A DNA stretch of 6,535 nt from Pseudomonadota bacterium (GTDB lineage Bacteria > Pseudomonadota > Gammaproteobacteria > Acidiferrobacterales > Acidiferrobacteraceae): contig JAJYPQ010000234.1 in the NCBI GenBank assembly GCA_021795255.1, forward strand, positions 1 through 6,535. Reading direction: 5' to 3'. The notes under the pieces were generated by a model. It was not told the DNA's origin. It was given only the letters and a program-made list of their open reading frames with translations, and made no database searches. Each line of letters begins with the position of its first letter. Within the stretch, counting starts at the first letter, position 1. Below are positions 6,007-6,535 of the stretch, piece by piece. The position numbers and the translations under genes are program-made.

Positions 6007-6535
6007 GTTAGCTCCTTTCATAAAAACGAGACCTCGACGCGGACGCGGATCATCGTCGCGGGCGGCGGCTTCGCAGGGCTTGCGGCTGTCACACAATTGG
6101 CTTGCCAGCCAGTCGATGTCCTCTGGATCGATCAAAAAAACTATCACTTGTTCCAACCACTGCTCTATCAGGTGGCAACGGGCTTGCTCGACCCGGAGAC
6201 GATTGCAGTCCCGCTACGCTTCTGTGCCCGGAAATGGCCCAACGTGCGGGTCATCCTAAACGAAATCACCGACATCGATCTCGCCCACCGCTCCCTGACT
6301 ACGGGAACCGATTCCTTTGTTTACGATTATCTCGTTCTTGCGACAGGCAGCACGACCAATTTCTTTGGCAATAGTGAGCTTGCCTGTCATGCCCGGGACA
6401 TGAAGGGACTCACGATGAGTCTTCAGCTGCGTACCGAAATACTGGAAGCCATAGAACGGGCAGCGATGGAAGCCCCAAACGGGCAGGCCGCTCCTCTTGA
6501 GTTTGCGGTCGTAGGGGGCGGACCGACAGGCGTCG
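6007..6535 (+). CDS. ndh: Type II NADH:quinone oxidoreductase (NDH-2), N-terminal 176 codons, start codon non-canonical or lost
   Basis: NDH-2 is a monotopic FAD enzyme on the inner membrane that passes electrons from NADH to quinone without pumping protons. Numbered from GTT 6007, the fragment shows the FAD-binding Rossmann motif RIIVAGGGFAGLAA (14-27) and IDQKNYHLFQPLLYQVATG (41-59), the signature of NDH-2. YDYLVLATGS, and at the edge the NADH-binding motif FAVVGGGPTG (166-175), follow. The rest of the gene lies beyond the window. The frame is unbroken from the TAA at 5989-5991 to the window end. However, there is no ATG, GTG or TTG in frame before the FAD motif; the first in-frame TTG (CAA-TTG, at 6097) would delete the motif. 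With the ribosome binding site at 5992-5998, GTT at 6007 is the best-placed initiation codon, giving a start VSSFHKNETS. It could be a rare start, a GTG-to-GTT error or a disabled gene. Related sulfide:quinone reductases share the fold but not the YHLFQPLLYQVATG signature, so the family call is firm. Confidence 0.88.

Noticed and set aside
5705..6259. 184-codon plus-strand frame across the end of ClC and the start of NDH-2
   Set aside because: It is in a different frame from both clear proteins, has low-complexity Arg/Ser-rich content and would overlap two well-supported genes.

Overview
The window is a piece of a moderately GC-rich bacterial chromosome carrying five recognisable genes. Two of them run off the window edges. 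Shine-Dalgarno sites, one ATGA gene overlap and the mix of families (MEDS sensory domain, GH15 glucoamylase, ClC protein, type II NADH dehydrogenase) point to a bacterium, most likely a proteobacterium. I cannot name a genus from sequence alone.

Minus-strand block, read right to left from about 3622 to 1. First comes a large GH15 glucoamylase/glucodextranase-type enzyme without a signal peptide. Its stop codon overlaps (ATGA) the start of an SDR enzyme that looks like a glucose 1-dehydrogenase. After a gap of about 240 bp comes the start of a gene whose product opens with a MEDS (DcmR-type) sensory domain and which leaves the window at base 1. GH15 enzymes invert the anomeric centre and release beta-D-glucose, the form glucose 1-dehydrogenase oxidises. 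The coupled pair therefore reads as a two-step route from an internal alpha-glucan to gluconolactone plus NAD(P)H.

Centre, about 3641-4137. This is a roughly 500 bp divergent intergenic region with no convincing gene. It contains several short dyads and weak promoter-like hexamers.

Plus-strand block, left to right from 4138. First is a ClC-family anion transport protein with a degenerate CBS-like tail. It keeps the external gating glutamate but lacks the usual central serine, central tyrosine and internal proton glutamate. A strong 10-bp hairpin lies just after its stop codon. Then comes the first 176 codons of a type II NADH:quinone oxidoreductase, with both its FAD and NADH dinucleotide-binding motifs visible. 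This gene has a good ribosome binding site but no ATG, GTG or TTG where translation should begin; the codon at the expected place is GTT.

I found no CRISPR array, insertion sequence, tRNA, rRNA or clear novel defence system. The most useful observations are the missing NDH-2 start codon, the stereochemically matched GH15/glucose dehydrogenase pair, and the atypical ClC pore.
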